From Paenibacillus sp. H1-7 (GTDB lineage Bacteria; Bacillota; Bacilli; Paenibacillales; NBRC-103111), in assembly GCF_022354825.1 (NCBI RefSeq), contig NZ_CP031168.1, positions 6,325,501-6,389,500 of the forward strand: a DNA stretch of 64,000 bases, in the 5' to 3' direction. A program made the position numbers and the translations under genes. Positions 52,091 through 61,701 of this stretch are shown here, one piece after another. Each line of letters opens with the position of its first letter. The first letter of the stretch is position 1. The notes below the pieces were generated by a model. The model made no database searches and was not told where the DNA came from. It worked only from the letters and a program-made list of their open reading frames with translations.

Positions 52091-53620
52091 TTACAGCTTG
52101 ATGCCCGTATTCGCCTTCACCAATATTTCCTCGTACTTCGCCGCATCGGAAGGCCGCGATAACCAGCAGCCGACCATAGCACCTATGAACCCGAGAGGGA
52201 TCGAGACGATACCTGGATTCGCATACGGGAACCAGGCCTGCCCTACGAGAATCGCCTTGCCGGCTTCCGGGCTCCATACACTGGGACTTAACGCAACCAG
52301 AATGAGCGCGCTCAGAAGACCGGTGAGCATTCCTGTGACGGCGCCGGCCGTGTTGAATCGCTTCCAGAATATCGTGAACAAAATAACCGGCAAATTGGCG
52401 CTTGCCGCTATCGCGAACGCCACGGACACGAGGAACGCCACGTTCAGCTTTTGCGCGAACAAGGACAGCACGATCGACACGATTGCAACCCCTACCGAAG
52501 CCCAGCGCGCGACGCTCATTTGTTCCTTTTCCGAGGCGCTGCCTTTGCGCAGAATATGGGTGTAGAAGTCGTGCGCGAACGCCGACGCGGCGGATAGCAC
52601 GAGCCCTGTCACTACAGCAAGGATGGTGGCGAAGGCAACCGCCGAAATGAAGGCGAAGAAGAAATCGCCGCCGAGCGCCTTGGCCAGCAGAGGAGCCGCC
52701 ATATTGCCCCCTTTATCAGCAGCCACAATGTTGTCATACCCGACGAATGCCGCCGCGCCGAAGCCGAGGAAGATCGTCATAATATAGAAGATCCCGATCA
52801 GCCAAGTCGCATGAACAACGGAGCTTCTGGCGGTCGGAGCGTCTTTTACGGTGAAAAACCGGATCAAAATATGCGGCAGTCCCGCCGTGCCCAGCACCAG
52901 AGCCAGATTCAACGACAGCGTATCCAGCGGAACCTTGTATTTATTGCCCGGGTTGAGGAAGCTCTCCTTGAGCGGCGTGGCCGCCTTCATCTGCTCGAAC
53001 ATATCGGTAATGCTGAAATTAAACTTGGCGAAGACGATGATCGAAACAATGAATGTTCCCGCCATTAAAAGCATCGCCTTAATAATTTGCACCCAGGACG
53101 TCGCCCGCATCCCGCCGAACACTACGTAGACGGTCATCAAGGCACCTACAAGAAGCACGGAGGTCGTATAATCCAGCCCAAGCAGCAGCTTGATCAACGA
53201 TCCTGCCCCCACCAGCTGCGCTATCATATAAAAGATGGAGATCGTGATCGTGTTCAGCGCCGCGACACCGCGCACTTTTTTATCGTCGAAACGGGCTGCG
53301 ATCATATCGGCCATTGTATATTTGCCCAAGTTGCGAAGCGGCTCCGCCACAAGATACAGGACGACCAAATAAGCGACCAGAAAGCCGATGCTGTAAAAAA
53401 ATCCGTCGAAGCCCGACAGCGCAATCGTCCCGGCAATCCCCAAAAATGACGCTGCCGACATATAGTCGCCTGCAATAGCGAGCCCGTTCTGCCATCCTGT
53501 CAGCCCGCCGCCCGCCGTATAAAACTCGCTTGTCGAGTTCGTTTTTTTCGCTGCAAAATACGTAATGATCAAGGTGAGCGCCACGATGCCAAGGAACAAA
53601 ATGAATGCGGTCGTATTCAT
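52091..53620 (-). CDS. actP: Sodium:solute symporter, acetate permease (ActP)-like
   Basis: The 509-residue protein has about 13 membrane segments and belongs to the SSS family. It has DYMSAASFLGIAGTIALSGF, TMADMIAARF, and VGAGSLIKLLLGLDYTTSVL, as in ActP/YwcA cation-acetate symporters. The ATG at 53620 is chosen because GGAGGT lies about 11 bases upstream. It is preceded by a DUF485 gene, the usual partner of ActP, supporting uptake of acetate or a similar small acid. Confidence 0.88.
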   Translation of the reverse strand: MNTTAFILFLGIVALTLIITYFAAKKTNSTSEFYTAGGGLTGWQNGLAIAGDYMSAASFLGIAGTIALSGFDGFFYSIGFLVAYLVVLYLVAEPLRNLGKYTMADMIAARFDDKKVRGVAALNTITISIFYMIAQLVGAGSLIKLLLGLDYTTSVLLVGALMTVYVVFGGMRATSWVQIIKAMLLMAGTFIVSIIVFAKFNFSITDMFEQMKAATPLKESFLNPGNKYKVPLDTLSLNLALVLGTAGLPHILIRFFTVKDAPTARSSVVHATWLIGIFYIMTIFLGFGAAAFVGYDNIVAADKGGNMAAPLLAKALGGDFFFAFISAVAFATILAVVTGLVLSAASAFAHDFYTHILRKGSASEKEQMSVARWASVGVAIVSIVLSLFAQKLNVAFLVSVAFAIAASANLPVILFTIFWKRFNTAGAVTGMLTGLLSALILVALSPSVWSPEAGKAILVGQAWFPYANPGIVSIPLGFIGAMVGCWLSRPSDAAKYEEILVKANTGIKL

Positions 53621-53686
53621 CTTAGAATCCACCTCCAAATGTGAGCAAGCAAGTTAGGGAGCGAAGTCAAAATAAATGGTATTTAA

Positions 53687-53989
53687 TTACATTCCATTCT
53701 CTCGGATCGACTCGATCATTTTGTCATATTGGGCTGATTTTCTCGAATACACAATGCACAGCACCCAGGTCATAATGAACTGCGAAAAAGCGAAGATCCA
53801 TGCCCAGGATACGGGACCGAAGGCCGGACGGTTCAAAACCGTCGAATAGGAGGTCAAAAGCGGCAGCGTGAAGTAATACGCGAAAAAGAATAGCGATACC
53901 GGCAGCAAAAATCGCTTTTTTCGGCTCATCAGAGCCTTGAATTTAGGGGAATTCGCAATTTCATGGTAGCTCTTCGCTTTGGCTTTCAT
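53687..53989 (-). CDS. DUF485 membrane protein (symporter partner)
   Basis: The 100-residue protein has two membrane segments (FLLPVSLFFFAYYFTLPLL and WAWIFAFSQFIMTWVLCIVY) and the DUF485 layout. DUF485 genes commonly sit directly before actP-type symporter genes. It lies 66 bases upstream of the symporter and is probably co-transcribed. Its biochemical role is not established. Confidence 0.88.
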   Translation of the reverse strand: MKAKAKSYHEIANSPKFKALMSRKKRFLLPVSLFFFAYYFTLPLLTSYSTVLNRPAFGPVSWAWIFAFSQFIMTWVLCIVYSRKSAQYDKMIESIRENGM

Positions 53990-54132
53990 AAGCTCTCCCT
54001 CCGCTTATCGTTAAGATGTTTAGCCTGACTGCTTCAATTGGTAAAATATACAACAGTCAAATGATAGCGTTTACATTTTACAATTGTATTATAACCAACG
54101 TTCAATTATTACGCTACATTTTTTTCTGCAGC

Positions 54133-54168
54133 AAAAAAACGCCGGGCACTACCGCAGCACCCGACGCC
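54133..54168 (-). terminator. Terminator after tenA
   Basis: CGTCGGGTGC and GTGCCCGGCG arms around a short loop are followed by seven T on the minus strand, just after the tenA stop. It ends the ykoE-ykoD-ykoC-tenA operon. Confidence 0.85.
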
Positions 54169-54180
54169 AACATCTCTATG

Positions 54181-54849
54181 CTATTTATACGTTGGCCATG
54201 TTTCCTGAGTATAGGCCATTTCCCAGAACATATATTCATAATGGCTGCTGATAATAAAATGCTGCTTCATCCGCTGACGGTCCGCCTCCGTCACTTTCTC
54301 CGCAATAGCGTCCAGACGGTCGATCTGCTCCTGCACGAGGTCTCGGAACCATTCTCCCCCGTAGGCTTTAATCCACTCTTGATAAATGGGCTCGTCCGGC
54401 GCGGAGCCTTGCAGCTTTTCGCCGATCTCGAAGTACAGCCAATAGCACGGTAAAATCGCTGCGATAATATCGCCAAGATGCCCGTTATATGCAGCGCGGT
54501 GCATATGCGATGTATAAGCATAGGCGGTAGGAGCCGGCTGGAACGCGGCGCGCTCCTCAGCTGTAATGCCCATTTGCTTGGCGAACGTTTCATGCAGCGA
54601 CAGCTCCGCATTATAGGTGCCTTGCGCATGGACCGTCATCCGGTTGGAGACGTACAGGTCATCCGCTTTGGCGGCGCCAATCGACTGGACACGGGCAAAT
54701 TGGGACAAGTAATACGCATCATTCAGGACGTAATACCTGAAGCACGCCAGCGGCAGTGTGCCGTCCGCGATTCCTTGCACGAACGGGTGCTGGAAGCTCG
54801 CACTCCAGCTGTCTTCTACGGCAAGCCGCAGCTCTTCGGAAAATTTCAT
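54181..54849 (-). CDS. tenA: Thiaminase II / aminopyrimidine aminohydrolase
   Basis: TenA hydrolyses aminopyrimidines from degraded thiamine, giving HMP for salvage. The 222-residue product has the catalytic Cys at C135 in AAILPCYWLYFEIG, D44 and Y47 in VLNDAYYLSQFA, and the C-terminal SSHYEYMFWEMAY with the key Glu. It is last in the TPP-riboswitch operon, 33 bases after ykoC, so the transporter would bring in the precursor that TenA processes. Confidence 0.93.
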   Translation of the reverse strand: MKFSEELRLAVEDSWSASFQHPFVQGIADGTLPLACFRYYVLNDAYYLSQFARVQSIGAAKADDLYVSNRMTVHAQGTYNAELSLHETFAKQMGITAEERAAFQPAPTAYAYTSHMHRAAYNGHLGDIIAAILPCYWLYFEIGEKLQGSAPDEPIYQEWIKAYGGEWFRDLVQEQIDRLDAIAEKVTEADRQRMKQHFIISSHYEYMFWEMAYTQETWPTYK

Positions 54850-54882
54850 GTTATGATCCTCCCACTCCAATGTTTTTGGTTG

Positions 54883-55689
54883 TTACATAACTTTATATCT
54901 TACATCGCCTATAGAAACATAAGGAAAATGCAGGCCTATGTACACCGCAGCGCTAAGAGAAGCAGCGACGTACAGCAGTAAGTACGCATCGAGCATCGAG
55001 AAGCCGATGCGGTAATAATACGTCCGCTCGCGCGCCGCCGAGAAGCGCTTCGCTTCCATAGCGACGGCAATCCGCTGCGCCCGCCGGATGCTCTGCGCAA
55101 GCAGCGGGATCGCATACAGCCGCAGCGTCTCGTAAACACCGCCGAGTCCGACCCGGCGTTTGACGCCGCGCACCTTCAAAGCCATGCCGAGCGTCTGGAA
55201 CTCGCCGACCATGATCGGGATCAGCCGCAGCGCCGCCATGAAGCTGTAAGCGAATTTGGGCGGCAGCTTGCATTGCTGCATCAGCGAGTAAAACAAGGCG
55301 ACAGGCCGTGTCGTCAACGCAAAGGTCAGGCCGGTCAACGCCATGTTGACAGTCTTAAACCCGATATGCAAGCCGCGGTAGAAGCTTTCCTCCGTTACGT
55401 GCACAAGCCCCCACTTGAGCCAAGTCGTATCCCCCTTACCGAACATCATCATCGACATGGATGAGGAAACGAACAGCAGCACAAACGGCAGCATGAGCAA
55501 TAGAAGCCGGCGCAGCGGATGCCCGGAGAAGCACAGCAGCAGCAGCAGCTGCGCCAACGTTACATTGATCATGACGTTAATATTGTCCGTGAACAGCACG
55601 ACAAAGAACAACGCCAGCGACAGCAGCAGCTTGAAGCTAGGGTTTACCCGGTGAAGCCAGGTTTCGTCATATGTCATCAGGTTGTCCAC
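54883..55689 (-). CDS. ykoC: ECF transporter transmembrane component (YkoC-like)
   Basis: The 268-residue EcfT-type protein has about five membrane segments and the coupling-helix sequences GMALKVRGVKRR and SIRRAQRIAVAMEAKRFS that contact the ATPase. GTG at 55689 is chosen because AGGGAA lies nine bases upstream; GTG at 55698 is possible. It links the ATPase (YkoD) to the substrate-binding YkoE. Confidence 0.9.
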   Translation of the reverse strand: MDNLMTYDETWLHRVNPSFKLLLSLALFFVVLFTDNINVMINVTLAQLLLLLCFSGHPLRRLLLLMLPFVLLFVSSSMSMMMFGKGDTTWLKWGLVHVTEESFYRGLHIGFKTVNMALTGLTFALTTRPVALFYSLMQQCKLPPKFAYSFMAALRLIPIMVGEFQTLGMALKVRGVKRRVGLGGVYETLRLYAIPLLAQSIRRAQRIAVAMEAKRFSAARERTYYYRIGFSMLDAYLLLYVAASLSAAVYIGLHFPYVSIGDVRYKVM

Positions 55690-55728
55690 AGCTCTCACTT
55701 CCCTTTCTTACCAATCCTTTGCCATCGT

Positions 55729-57303
55729 TCATTTCATCATTTCGATTCTATCTACCGTTCGAGCTTCGCCCGAGTCCAATGCCGTCTTGGTCTCTAAATT
55801 CGTGCCCAAGGCTTGCAAATAATCGGCCGGCAGCAGGTCCTGCACAAGCTCTCCCCGCTCCACCACCCACACCCGGGTAGCGAAGCTGTCCACGATATGC
55901 AGATCATGCGTGACCATCACAATCGTCGTCCCTTTCTGCCGCCATGCTTCCAGCTTCTCCAGGATGGCGAACGTGTTCGCCGCATCCTGCCCGAACGTAG
56001 GCTCGTCGAGCAGCACGAGCCGCTGCTCCTTCGCCATCGCCGTCGCCACGCTGAGACGGCGCTTCTGCCCCAGCGACAGCTGATACGGATGCTGCGCTTG
56101 CTGTGCCTGCAGGCCGAACTCGGCCAGCAGCTCAAGCGCAAGCCGCTCCGCATCAGCGGCGCGGTCTCGCCGGAATCCGAAGGCAGCCTCGTCAAGAACC
56201 GAGTTCGTGACGAATTGCATCTCCGGATTCTGGAACACATAGGCGGCCGCGTCTGCGACGTCCTTGAAGCCTTTGACGCTCCGCCCGGCGAGCTCGTAGC
56301 TCCCGCCGCCGGTCGCGATCAGCTGCATCATCGCCTGCAGCAGCGTGCTTTTGCCGGCCCCGTTTTCGCCGACAACGGCGATCCACTCGCCCGCTCCAGC
56401 CTGCGCTTCGGTAACATGCAGCTTCGCTTCCCGACCTCGGTAGGCGGACCAATCGCGGATCGCAAGCAGCCCTTTTCCAGGCGAGGCTGGCGCCTCAGGC
56501 GTTTCCGCTGCAAGCGGCGTACGCGGCGTACGTCTGCCTCGACTGCTCAAGGCTTTATAAGTTGCGCTTTCCTTGTAATCGTCCCATACGCCGGGATACC
56601 AAATCCCGTATTCCTGCAGCTTGGCTTCGTTTTGCACGAACACCTGCTGCGGCGGTCCGTCAGCTATGATAGCCCCGTCGGCGGAGAACAGCACGACTCG
56701 ATCCACGAAATCGACGATCTCATCGATCTTATGCTCCACGATGAGCACCGTCTTCTGATCTGCTACCGCCTTGATCGTGTCCCATACTTGCTTCGTCCCT
56801 TCCGGGTCGAGCAGCGCCGTCGGCTCGTCGAAGAACAGCACATCCGGCTCCAGCGCCAGTACGGACGCGATGGCGAGCCGCTGCTTCATCCCTTGCGACA
56901 TCGATTGGATCGGCATGTGCAGATCGGGCAAATGCAGGCCGACCCGCCTCAGCCCATCCTCGATCATAGCCTTCATCCGCTCGCGGGGTACCCCGAGATT
57001 TTCCAGCACGAAGGCAATCTCTTCATCGACGAACGGCATGCAAAACTGCGTTTCCGGATCTTGAAATACATAGCCCCAGGAAGAGGGAATCGTAATTTCG
57101 TCGAATTTCACGGGAACTTCGATCACATTCGGAATCAATCCGGTCAGCACCTGCAGCAAAGTCGATTTGCCGCAGCCGCTCGGACCGAGCAGCAGCACCT
57201 TTTGCCCGGCCGTCACCGAAAAGGATATATCATTGAACAGCAGCGACGGACTTCCGGCAAACTTCAGACGCAAGCCGTCGACAGAGGTGCAGACGGCACT
57301 CAT
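55729..57303 (-). CDS. ykoD: ECF transporter fused twin ATPase (YkoD-like)
   Basis: The 524-residue protein carries two ABC ATPase domains in one chain. Walker A motifs are GPSGCGKSTLL and GENGAGKSTLL, signatures SMSQGMKQRLAIA and LSLGQKRRLSVATA, and Walker B LFFDEPTALLD and VLLDEPTFGQD. It would power the YkoEC importer for thiamine precursors. It overlaps ykoE by four bases. Confidence 0.93.
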   Translation of the reverse strand: MSAVCTSVDGLRLKFAGSPSLLFNDISFSVTAGQKVLLLGPSGCGKSTLLQVLTGLIPNVIEVPVKFDEITIPSSWGYVFQDPETQFCMPFVDEEIAFVLENLGVPRERMKAMIEDGLRRVGLHLPDLHMPIQSMSQGMKQRLAIASVLALEPDVLFFDEPTALLDPEGTKQVWDTIKAVADQKTVLIVEHKIDEIVDFVDRVVLFSADGAIIADGPPQQVFVQNEAKLQEYGIWYPGVWDDYKESATYKALSSRGRRTPRTPLAAETPEAPASPGKGLLAIRDWSAYRGREAKLHVTEAQAGAGEWIAVVGENGAGKSTLLQAMMQLIATGGGSYELAGRSVKGFKDVADAAAYVFQNPEMQFVTNSVLDEAAFGFRRDRAADAERLALELLAEFGLQAQQAQHPYQLSLGQKRRLSVATAMAKEQRLVLLDEPTFGQDAANTFAILEKLEAWRQKGTTIVMVTHDLHIVDSFATRVWVVERGELVQDLLPADYLQALGTNLETKTALDSGEARTVDRIEMMK

Positions 57304-57887
57304 TGCTTACGCTCCAGTGCCTGATAATCCGCCGAGCTGGCCGGTCTGACGAGCGAGGTTACGCCGGTAACCTCCAACGCTTTGACAAGCCAGTACGCGC
57401 ACAAGCCGGTGAAGAAGATGCCGCTGATAATCCGGAAAATAAGATACAAGGTCAAATTCCATGTTTGCAAATCGATCAAGTAGCCTTTGAATGCATCAAA
57501 GACAAGGGAAGCCACGGCCGCTCCGATCCCCGCCAGGCAAGCGACAGCTGCCGAAAAGCTGCGGTAGCGGAATAGAGCGAAGGCAAGCTCTGCCAGCAGT
57601 CCTTGCGCAATCCCGTAAGTCAGCGCCTCAACGCCGTACTGCGAGCCCGCTATCAGCTCGCCGGATGCTGCGGCTATTTCCGCCAATAAAGCTACACCCG
57701 GCTTACGAATTATAAGAGCCGCAACGGTTGCAGCCATAAACCACACTCCGTACATCAGCTGCTCCAGCTGAAAGCCTGCCAGCTTCACTACATTGGACAC
57801 ATCTCCCCACAGACGATAAATGATCGCGAATACGATGGCGATGACAATGGTAACCAAAATATCGGTCAGCTTTAATCCTTTGGACAT
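57300..57887 (-). CDS. ykoE: ECF transporter substrate-binding component (YkoE-like)
   Basis: The 195-residue membrane protein with about six segments is the S component of a YkoEDC-type ECF transporter for a thiamine precursor. It has the GLKLTDILVTIVIAIVFAII start and VEALTYGIAQGLLAELAFAL, as in YkoE. The ATG at 57887 is preceded by AGGAG. It is the first gene after the TPP riboswitch and terminator, so import is repressed when TPP is plentiful. Confidence 0.92.
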   Translation of the reverse strand: MSKGLKLTDILVTIVIAIVFAIIYRLWGDVSNVVKLAGFQLEQLMYGVWFMAATVAALIIRKPGVALLAEIAAASGELIAGSQYGVEALTYGIAQGLLAELAFALFRYRSFSAAVACLAGIGAAVASLVFDAFKGYLIDLQTWNLTLYLIFRIISGIFFTGLCAYWLVKALEVTGVTSLVRPASSADYQALERKQ

Positions 57888-58050
57888 GTTCAACCACTCC
57901 TTCAATTATAGATTGCTATGTTCGGGGTCATTACTCCGACCGACTGATCCGCCAATTAAGCGAAGCGTAACAGAGCAGCTGTATTCCCGTTCCTGCCGGG
58001 GGCCCACCGGCGGGTTCAAAGAAATGGGTTGCGCATCGTTGCCTATACAA

Positions 58051-58086
58051 CAAAAAAACCACTTCCATAACTGGAAGTGGTTGCAT
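58051..58086 (-). terminator. Terminator of the TPP riboswitch
   Basis: ACCACTTCC and GGAAGTGGT arms with a six-base loop are followed by seven T on the minus strand. GGAAGTGG also ends the aptamer, so its pairing with CCACTTCC could compete with terminator formation. Bases 57906-58050, between it and ykoE, hold no gene. Confidence 0.88.
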
Positions 58087-58112
58087 GTACAGTCTTAACA
58101 CACGCTAGAAAC

Positions 58113-58204
58113 GCTCTCCACTTCCCTACGCTGGTACGATCCAGATCAGGTTCAGAGGGTCTAGGATCTATCGATCCAGTCTCAGCCTTGCGGCTCCCCT
58201 AGTG
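58113..58204 (-). ncRNA. TPP (THI element) riboswitch
   Basis: The minus strand shows the full thi-box core: ACTAGGGGAGCC, GGCTGAGACTGG, GACCCTCTGAACCTGATCTG and TACCAGCGTAGGGAAGTGG. It is followed by a terminator and then ykoE-ykoD-ykoC-tenA. High TPP should promote termination and shut off precursor import and salvage. Confidence 0.95.
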
Positions 58205-58249
58205 ACAATAATCATATTAACATGATTGAAACAAATGTCAACGGTTCAT

Positions 58250-59215
58250 TCAAATATATTTCTGGACGAACCGCATCATTTCTTCTTCGTGAAACGGCAG
58301 CCCCTCATGGCCGTAATCGTGGTACAGCTTCAATTCTTTTTCGCAGGACAAATGATTGTAGGCGGCAAAGCAAGTTGACGGAGGACAGATCGTATCCTGC
58401 AGTGTAATGGCCATCAAAGTACGAGCCCGAACGCGCGATGCCATATTCATCCCGTCAAAGTAGCTGAGCGTCCGGTACACCTGCTCCTCGCGCGAGTGAT
58501 CCGGATCGAACCGGCGGAACCAGTTTTTGATCTCCACATAAGGTCCACCGTTATGCATTTCCACCGAACGGCGAAAATGGCACAAGTACGGATAATACGG
58601 CATGGCCAGCTTAGGCCTGGAATCCAATCCCGCTGCGGCCAGCGCAAGTCCTCCGCCTTGACTTCCGCCGTATACGGCAATGCGGCTCGTATCGACTTCT
58701 TCCCGAGAACATACGAAGTCCAACGCCCGGAGGCAATCGATATAGACGTTGCGGTAATAGTATATATTCGGATCGAGAATGCCGAGCGTCATCCAACCGC
58801 TAACGCTTCCTTGAGGGTAGGCAGCCAAGTCCGGCGTTAAGCCTCCCTGGCCTCTCGCGTCGATGGCGAAAGCCGCCATCCCCATCGCGGCCCACTGGAG
58901 CAATTCATGCGGCTTTCCGCGATTTCCGTTATATCCGTGATATTTGACGATGACAGGCAATGTGCCTTTCGCCGCCTCAGCAGCGGGCACAACATACCAT
59001 CCATGTACCGGCGTTCCATCTGTTCCTTCATATACTACATCGTAGACTCGGACGCTTTTGACCGGATAATCCTCTACCCAAGTAAGCTTGGCGTTCAAAG
59101 GAACCGACTGGGAATGCGCTTTCATCCGCTCCCAAAATGCGTCAAAATCAGCTTCAGCCGTCAATTCAGGTTGATAGGCTTGCAGCTGTGATAAGGGCCA
59201 ATCGACATTAGGCAT
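58250..59215 (-). CDS. Carbohydrate esterase family 7 (acetyl xylan esterase / cephalosporin C deacetylase)
   Basis: The 321-residue alpha/beta hydrolase has the CE7 triad: S185 in GGSQGG, D274 in LQDTICPP and H303 in YGHE. RGQGG at 121-125 is also characteristic. It removes acetyl groups from xylo-oligosaccharides or related compounds. No signal peptide is present, so it acts in the cytoplasm on imported material. AGGAG precedes the ATG. It is divergent from psd. Confidence 0.92.
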   Translation of the reverse strand: MPNVDWPLSQLQAYQPELTAEADFDAFWERMKAHSQSVPLNAKLTWVEDYPVKSVRVYDVVYEGTDGTPVHGWYVVPAAEAAKGTLPVIVKYHGYNGNRGKPHELLQWAAMGMAAFAIDARGQGGLTPDLAAYPQGSVSGWMTLGILDPNIYYYRNVYIDCLRALDFVCSREEVDTSRIAVYGGSQGGGLALAAAGLDSRPKLAMPYYPYLCHFRRSVEMHNGGPYVEIKNWFRRFDPDHSREEQVYRTLSYFDGMNMASRVRARTLMAITLQDTICPPSTCFAAYNHLSCEKELKLYHDYGHEGLPFHEEEMMRFVQKYI

Positions 59216-59426
59216 AACCTGTTCTCCTCTTTTCGTTAGGCAATATTGGATGATGTTCGCAGTTTCACCTTCTTTTTCATTGTAGCAAGGATAAGCATGT
59301 ACGCAATCGTTTTTTTGCCGCTGCAGCTGGTAGCATGTGCCTGCTTTTTTTCTTGCGTTAAAACAGGTTATATGTCAAGATAATCGGTATACCCAGACTA
59401 TTGAAGAAACAGGTGAATGTGAAGTC

Positions 59427-60215
59427 ATGATGAAACCCTTTTTCCGCTTGCTGACGGAGCTTTCGTCCCGCAAGTCGATTTCCCGCTTGACCGGAGCTTT
59501 TGCAAAATCACGAGCAAGCCGCGGCTTCATCCCGCGTTTTGCCAAACTATATGGCATTCCCGTCGAAGACGCCGAGAAGCAGCTTAGCGAATACGCGTCT
59601 TTGAACGATTTTTTCACGAGACGGTTAAAAAGCGGCCTGCGCCCCATCGATCAGGCGGAGCAAACTGTGGTCAGCCCCGTCGATGCCGCGATTACAGGCA
59701 TTGGCCCGATCAGCGAAGGACTGATCGTTAATGTCAAGGGACAAGATTATACGGTCGAAGAGCTGCTGAACTTCTCTCCGCGCACCGTCAATTACAAGAA
59801 CGGGTTCTATATGGTTCTTTACTTGAGCCCGACGGACTACCATCGCATTCACACCCCAATCGACGGAACGATTATCGAGAAAGAGCATGTTCCGGGCAAG
59901 GTGTATCCCGTCAATGAGTTTGGGCTTCGCCAAATGCGCCGGGTGCTGAGCCGTAATGAGCGGTTGATCACCTATATGCAGCATGAGGGAGGAGAAGTAG
60001 CCGTCGTCAAGGTCGGCGCGATGAACGTCAGCAGCATTCAATACGTATCCCCGCTTCCGGATCGCGTGAAGCGAGGAGATGAGCTAGCGTACTTTGAGTT
60101 CGGATCGACAGTCGTCCTGCTTATGGAGAGCGATACATTCGACGTCCGGAGCGACTTGAAGGTCGGCAGCAAAGTGAAAATGGGAGAGGCTCTAGGACGA
60201 ATTCATCCGTCCTAA
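59427..60215 (+). CDS. psd: Phosphatidylserine decarboxylase
   Basis: Psd makes phosphatidylethanolamine from phosphatidylserine at the membrane. The 262-residue proenzyme has VDAAITGIG, YLSPTDYHRIHTPIDG and the self-cleavage site FGSTVV, with cleavage expected before S227 to make the pyruvoyl group. The ATG at 59427 with AGGTGA upstream is used; the next codon is also ATG. The downstream MFS gene starts 97 bases away and may share transcription. No pssA is present in the window. Confidence 0.93.
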   Translation: MMKPFFRLLTELSSRKSISRLTGAFAKSRASRGFIPRFAKLYGIPVEDAEKQLSEYASLNDFFTRRLKSGLRPIDQAEQTVVSPVDAAITGIGPISEGLIVNVKGQDYTVEELLNFSPRTVNYKNGFYMVLYLSPTDYHRIHTPIDGTIIEKEHVPGKVYPVNEFGLRQMRRVLSRNERLITYMQHEGGEVAVVKVGAMNVSSIQYVSPLPDRVKRGDELAYFEFGSTVVLLMESDTFDVRSDLKVGSKVKMGEALGRIHPS

Positions 60216-60311
60216 AGCTTTGATTCCGGCCATGCAGCGTAAAAGCTGCGTGGCTTTTCCGTGTGTTTACAACAATTACAACAACGTAGCAGCAGAGGAG
60301 AACTTAACGTC

Positions 60312-61580
60312 ATGCAAGCAGCACAGACCGGCACCGCGGCAGCGCAGCCAAGAATGCAGCAAGCGCCGCAGCCCGATACGAAACCAACCGTTTTGCGCAT
60401 TTTGTTAGCTATCAGTATCGTTCATTTGTTTAACGATTCCATTCAATCCATTATTCCTGCCATTTTACCGATTTTGAAAGATACGATGAACCTGAACTAT
60501 ATGCAAGCAGGCATTATCGTATTTGCCCTCAACATGACTGCATCCATCATGCAGCCCGTAGTCGGTCTCTATTCGGACCGCAAGCCTTCCCCCTACATGC
60601 TCCCGCTCGGTATGGGTATGACTTGTTTAGGGGTATTCGGTCTGGCCTTTTCGCCTAGCTATTGGCTCATTTTGCTCTCGGTTATGCTGGTCGGACTCGG
60701 TTCCGCCGTCTTTCATCCGGAAGGCTCCCGCGTCGCCTATATGGCAGGCGGCTCACGCCGGGGGCTGGCCCAGTCGATCTTCCAGGTCGGCGGCAACGCC
60801 GGACAATCGCTTGCTTCCATCATGACAGCACTCATCTTCGTGCCGCTCGGCCAGCGCGGAGCGATCTGGTTTACGCTGGTAGCCGGACTGGCCATTGTCG
60901 TGCAAATGTACATTGCCAAATGGTACGGCGGCTACCTGGCTGCGCACCCGCGCCCGGCCAAATCGTCGGCGGTACGCAAGGTCAGTCCCGCCCGGAAGAA
61001 GCAGATCACCTTCGCGGTGGTACTGCTTGTGTTCCTGGTCTTCGCAAGATCGTGGTACCATTCGGGCGTATCCATCTATTACCCGTTCTACTTGATGGAC
61101 AAGTTCCATGTTTCGCTGGAGCATGCGCAAATTTACATTTTCCTGTTCGCCGCTGCCGGAGCGTTAGGAACGTTCATCGGAGGACCGCTGGCCGACCGGT
61201 TCGGCCGGCGCAACATGATTTTCTTTTCCATGCTGGGCTCGGCTCCGCTCGCCATCGTCTTGCCTTACGCCAACGAGCTCTGGGCCTATGTCATCCTGCT
61301 TATTAACGGCTTCATCATTTTGTCGAGCTTCTCCGTGACGGTTGTGTATGCACAGGAGCTCATTCCCGGCAAAGTAGGTACCGTGTCCGGACTCATCACC
61401 GGCATGGCTTTCGGTCTCGGTGCGCTGGGAGCCGTCGCCCTGGGCAGCCTGATCGACAAGTTCCATTTGCCTGTCGTCATGCAAATGGTCAGCTTTCTGC
61501 CTTTGCTCGGCCTGCTGACGTTCTTCCTACCGTCGGACCGCAAGCTGAAGGAATGGGCGCAGGACGCCGACGCATCATAA
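60312..61580 (+). CDS. MFS transporter, fosmidomycin-resistance (Fsr)-like
   Basis: The 422-residue transporter has about twelve membrane segments and the Fsr-family stretches VHLFNDSIQSIIPAILPILK, GSAVFHPEGSRVAYMAGG and GGNAGQSLAS. The family includes exporters of fosmidomycin and other compounds. AGAGGAGAA lies upstream of the ATG at 60312. The actual substrate is unknown. Confidence 0.88.
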   Translation: MQAAQTGTAAAQPRMQQAPQPDTKPTVLRILLAISIVHLFNDSIQSIIPAILPILKDTMNLNYMQAGIIVFALNMTASIMQPVVGLYSDRKPSPYMLPLGMGMTCLGVFGLAFSPSYWLILLSVMLVGLGSAVFHPEGSRVAYMAGGSRRGLAQSIFQVGGNAGQSLASIMTALIFVPLGQRGAIWFTLVAGLAIVVQMYIAKWYGGYLAAHPRPAKSSAVRKVSPARKKQITFAVVLLVFLVFARSWYHSGVSIYYPFYLMDKFHVSLEHAQIYIFLFAAAGALGTFIGGPLADRFGRRNMIFFSMLGSAPLAIVLPYANELWAYVILLINGFIILSSFSVTVVYAQELIPGKVGTVSGLITGMAFGLGALGAVALGSLIDKFHLPVVMQMVSFLPLLGLLTFFLPSDRKLKEWAQDADAS

Positions 61581-61644
61581 TCTTCGTTGAACGGCTTGAA
61601 TGCATTTTAGCCCGCTTCGGAGCACGTACGTTATCCGTCAGTAA

Positions 61645-61698
61645 AAAAGCCCTTGAACCGCCTACGGTCCACAAACCGTGCGGTACAAGGGCTTTTTG
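61645..61698. terminator. Bidirectional terminator between Fsr-like and WecG-like genes
   Basis: AAAAAGCCCTTG and CAAGGGCTTTTT arms with an inner CCG/CGG pairing sit between convergent genes and give T runs on both strands. Confidence 0.88.
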
Positions 61699-61701
61699 TT
61701 T

